DNA from: SOIL31 sp964636815
GTDB lineage: Bacteria; Babelota; Babeliae; Babelales; Vermiphilaceae
Reading direction: 5' to 3'
NCBI GenBank assembly: GCA_964636815.1
Contig: CAZWTF010000006.1
Coordinates: 21,349 to 85,348, forward strand
Length of the DNA stretch: 64,000 nt
The translations under genes and the position numbers were made by a program. Of this stretch, positions 62,279 through 64,000 are shown one piece after another. Position 1 is the first letter of the stretch. The number at the start of each line of letters is the position of its first letter. The notes under the pieces were generated by a model. It saw only the letters and a list, made by a program, of their open reading frames with translations, searched no databases and was not told where the DNA came from.

Positions 62279-62536
62279 ATGCCAGTACCAAAACGAAAAC
62301 GCTCCAGAGCCCGTAGAGATTCCCGCTTTGCAAATAAGGGTCTTAAAGTTAAAGCAATCACTGGTTGCGCTAATTGTAAAGAACCAATAGCACCTCATAC
62401 TCCATGCAAAACATGTGGTTTCTACAAAGGTGTTAAGGTGTTAGTAACTAAAGCAGACAGAAAAGTAAAACGTCTTGCTTTAAAAGCAATTAAAACACCA
62501 GTAAAAAAAGCATCTGAAGAATCACAGGCTGAGTAA
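62279..62536 (+). CDS. rpmF: 50S ribosomal protein L32
   Basis: The product has 85 residues, longer than the usual 57-60. It begins MPVPKRKRSRARRDSR, and the zinc site is CANC...CKTC. A basic C-terminal extension of about 25 residues ends in KKASEESQAE. It lies directly before plsX, the conserved bacterial pair. Confidence 0.94.
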   Translation: MPVPKRKRSRARRDSRFANKGLKVKAITGCANCKEPIAPHTPCKTCGFYKGVKVLVTKADRKVKRLALKAIKTPVKKASEESQAE

Positions 62537-62539
62537 TAC

Positions 62540-63622
62540 ATGAGTGATAGTACGGGGAAAACCACAATCATTGCGGTTGATGTTATGGGGGGCGATTATG
62601 CCCCGCAAGAAGCAGTTCAAGGCGCATTAGCAGCAGCAAAAAAAGGTGTTCCCCTTATTTTATTTGGTAACCAAGATAAAGTGTTACCATTATTGACGCA
62701 ATATTGCCCGCGGTGGCGATCCCTTCCCATCGAACTTGTTCACTGTTCTGATGTTATAGAAATGGATGAAGATCCAATTCGTGGCATGTTACGTAAAAAA
62801 GATTCTTCTATTGTCCGCGCCTTGCAAGCGGTACATGCTGGCAAAGCACATGCTTTTGTTTCAGCAGGTAACTCAGGGGCAGTTATGGCAGCAGCAGCAG
62901 TTACTGTTGGTCGCGTGCCGGGAGTTCTTCGTCCTGCAATTGGTAGTTTTTTACCAACAACCCATGGATCACTGTTTTGTCTTGATTTGGGAGCTAATCC
63001 TGATTGCAAGCCCGAATATTTGGTCCAATTTGCATATATGGGGTATGCGTATGTTCGTCTTACCAAAGCAATCGCGCAGCCACGTGTAGCGCTGCTTTCT
63101 AACGGGCATGAATCTTACAAAGGTTCTGCCTTAGTCAAACAAGCTTTTGAATTGATTTCACAAACAGGCCTTGAATTTGTTGGTAACATTGAATCGCGTG
63201 ACATTTTTTCTGGTCGTGCTGAAGTTATTGTTACTGATGGGTTTACTGGGAATGTTTTATTAAAGAGTATTCAGGGAACTGCAAAAGCTGTTATTGAGTG
63301 GATGAAAGATGAAGCTCATCGTTCAGTGTTTTTAAAAATATTGCTTGCGTGCGCTTACCCGGTGTTGCGTTGCGTAAAGAATAAAATTGATTATGCGCGA
63401 ACTGGCGGGGCTCTTTTATTAGGTATTAATAAGCCGGTTATTATTGCGCATGGTTCTTCAAAAAGCTCTGCGATTACTCAGGCAATATTGTTTGCACAAA
63501 AAACAGTCGATGAAAAAATTATGCCGACATTCAATGAAACATTAAAATTGCTTTTAGAGCAAGGCAAATCTACTGCTGCGGGGGTTAAACAATCATCTGT
63601 TGAGCGCCAACCGCAGATCTGA
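62540..63622 (+). CDS. plsX: Phosphate acyltransferase PlsX
   Basis: The product has 360 residues. It makes acyl phosphate from acyl-ACP for phospholipid synthesis. The start IIAVDVMGGDYAP is diagnostic. VSAGNSGAVMAAA and GFTGNVLLKS are further family motifs. It begins three bases after rpmF. With pgsA it indicates a retained phospholipid pathway. Confidence 0.96.
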   Translation: MSDSTGKTTIIAVDVMGGDYAPQEAVQGALAAAKKGVPLILFGNQDKVLPLLTQYCPRWRSLPIELVHCSDVIEMDEDPIRGMLRKKDSSIVRALQAVHAGKAHAFVSAGNSGAVMAAAAVTVGRVPGVLRPAIGSFLPTTHGSLFCLDLGANPDCKPEYLVQFAYMGYAYVRLTKAIAQPRVALLSNGHESYKGSALVKQAFELISQTGLEFVGNIESRDIFSGRAEVIVTDGFTGNVLLKSIQGTAKAVIEWMKDEAHRSVFLKILLACAYPVLRCVKNKIDYARTGGALLLGINKPVIIAHGSSKSSAITQAILFAQKTVDEKIMPTFNETLKLLLEQGKSTAAGVKQSSVERQPQI

Positions 63623-63663
63623 AGACTTTATTTTTTTCTATAAGTATGATACGTTGCTGCTTG

Positions 63664-63721
63664 TCCGCCGGCTGTGTACTTCGAAGCTTTATGCGAAGAA
63701 GTAAGCTTTAGCGAAGGTGGA
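63664..63721. repeat. Dispersed palindromic repeat, CTTCG/AGCGAAG type
   Basis: TCCGCC (63664-63669) and GGTGGA (63716-63721) bracket CTTCGAAGCTT and AAGCTTTAGCGAAG. The inner part resembles 43828-43841 of the large inverted repeat. Confidence 0.5.
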
Positions 63722-63757
63722 TATAGGTTTAACAATAGTTTTTTGGAGTTACGTACT

Positions 63758-64000
63758 ATGGCTATTCAAAATACAAGTTCAGTATTCAAAAATATTTCTG
63801 ATTTTTTTTATTCGAATTCTAAGAATTTCACAAGAGTTGGAGCCTTTGTGGCTTTGTTAAGTATTCTGTTTTTTGCTCGCAAACTATGGATAGTTAATAA
63901 AGAGCAATCAGCTCAGTATGATTTTTCTGCTTTAATGACAGAATTTGAAACAATATCGCGTGAAAAAGATCCACAATGGTCAGCATTGCTTGAAAAATTT
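63758..64000 (+). CDS. Membrane-anchored protein, truncated by the window end
   Basis: The first 81 codons are visible from ATG 63758, with GGAG ten bases upstream. The N-terminus is polar, one membrane helix follows (VGAFVALLSILFFA, about residues 29-45), and the rest is soluble (QYDFSALMTEFETISREKD). It could be a YfgM/TPR-type anchored protein, but the visible part does not decide. It follows a palindromic repeat after plsX. Confidence 0.7.
   Translation, partial: MAIQNTSSVFKNISDFFYSNSKNFTRVGAFVALLSILFFARKLWIVNKEQSAQYDFSALMTEFETISREKDPQWSALLEKF

Overview
This is an AT-rich 64 kb stretch of a bacterial chromosome. It mixes single-copy housekeeping genes with a large set of exported proteins, many with eukaryote-like domains. 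A Tol envelope system (tolQ-tolR-tolA-tolB), a predicted outer-membrane barrel and many signal peptides point to a diderm cell. Exported ankyrin, F-box-like, C2H2 zinc-finger, PP2C phosphatase, GNAT acetyltransferase and M48-like protease proteins point to an obligate host-associated lifestyle. The whole is most consistent with Candidatus Dependentiae (TM6). That placement is inferred from gene content, not from a marker phylogeny.

Layout. 1-5.1 kb: frr, an exported Pro-rich protein, tRNA-Lys(CTT), tRNA-Leu(TAG), a divergent trigger factor, trxB and two small exported paralogs. 5.1-9.3 kb: rpmH-rnpA-yidD, a flotillin and a PIN-PhoH protein. 9.5-19.6 kb: TGS-less thrS, an exported zinc-finger protein, an F-box-like protein, nth, a membrane-bound degenerate sigma-54-activator-like regulator, xerC/D and PBP2. 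19.7-23.7 kb: three exported ankyrin proteins, two of them tandem duplicates. 23.8-30.3 kb (minus strand): an AlaX-like editing protein, rpsT, rpmB, ftsH and the tol genes. 30.4-45 kb: exported unknowns, a cupin, mnmA, pgsA, a pair of large exported paralogs, ssb, a beta-barrel, grpE, a DUF155-like protein, and glycine-rich and cysteine-rich proteins. 45-52.8 kb: lepA, a WFQWLW-domain pair, two exported PP2C phosphatases and two exported GNAT enzymes. 52.9-64 kb: gyrA, dprA, a four-gene Mn/Zn ABC transporter, two M48-like proteases, rpmF-plsX and a truncated membrane protein.

Three themes stand out. (1) A dispersed palindromic repeat (core CCCCAAT...ATTGGGG, plus a second core resembling CCGCTC..CCTGAG..GTCGAAGG) lies between genes and also in frame inside mnmA, dprA and the transporter ATPase gene. 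This resembles Rickettsia palindromic elements. (2) Exported proteins occur as neighbouring paralog pairs (seven in 64 kb), and fourteen of them have a Met immediately after a small residue at the predicted end of the signal peptide. (3) A seven-helix membrane protein carries a sigma-54-activator-like ATPase domain that has lost its Walker motifs but keeps a Fis-type DNA-binding end. No rRNA, CRISPR array, transposase or phage module was seen.
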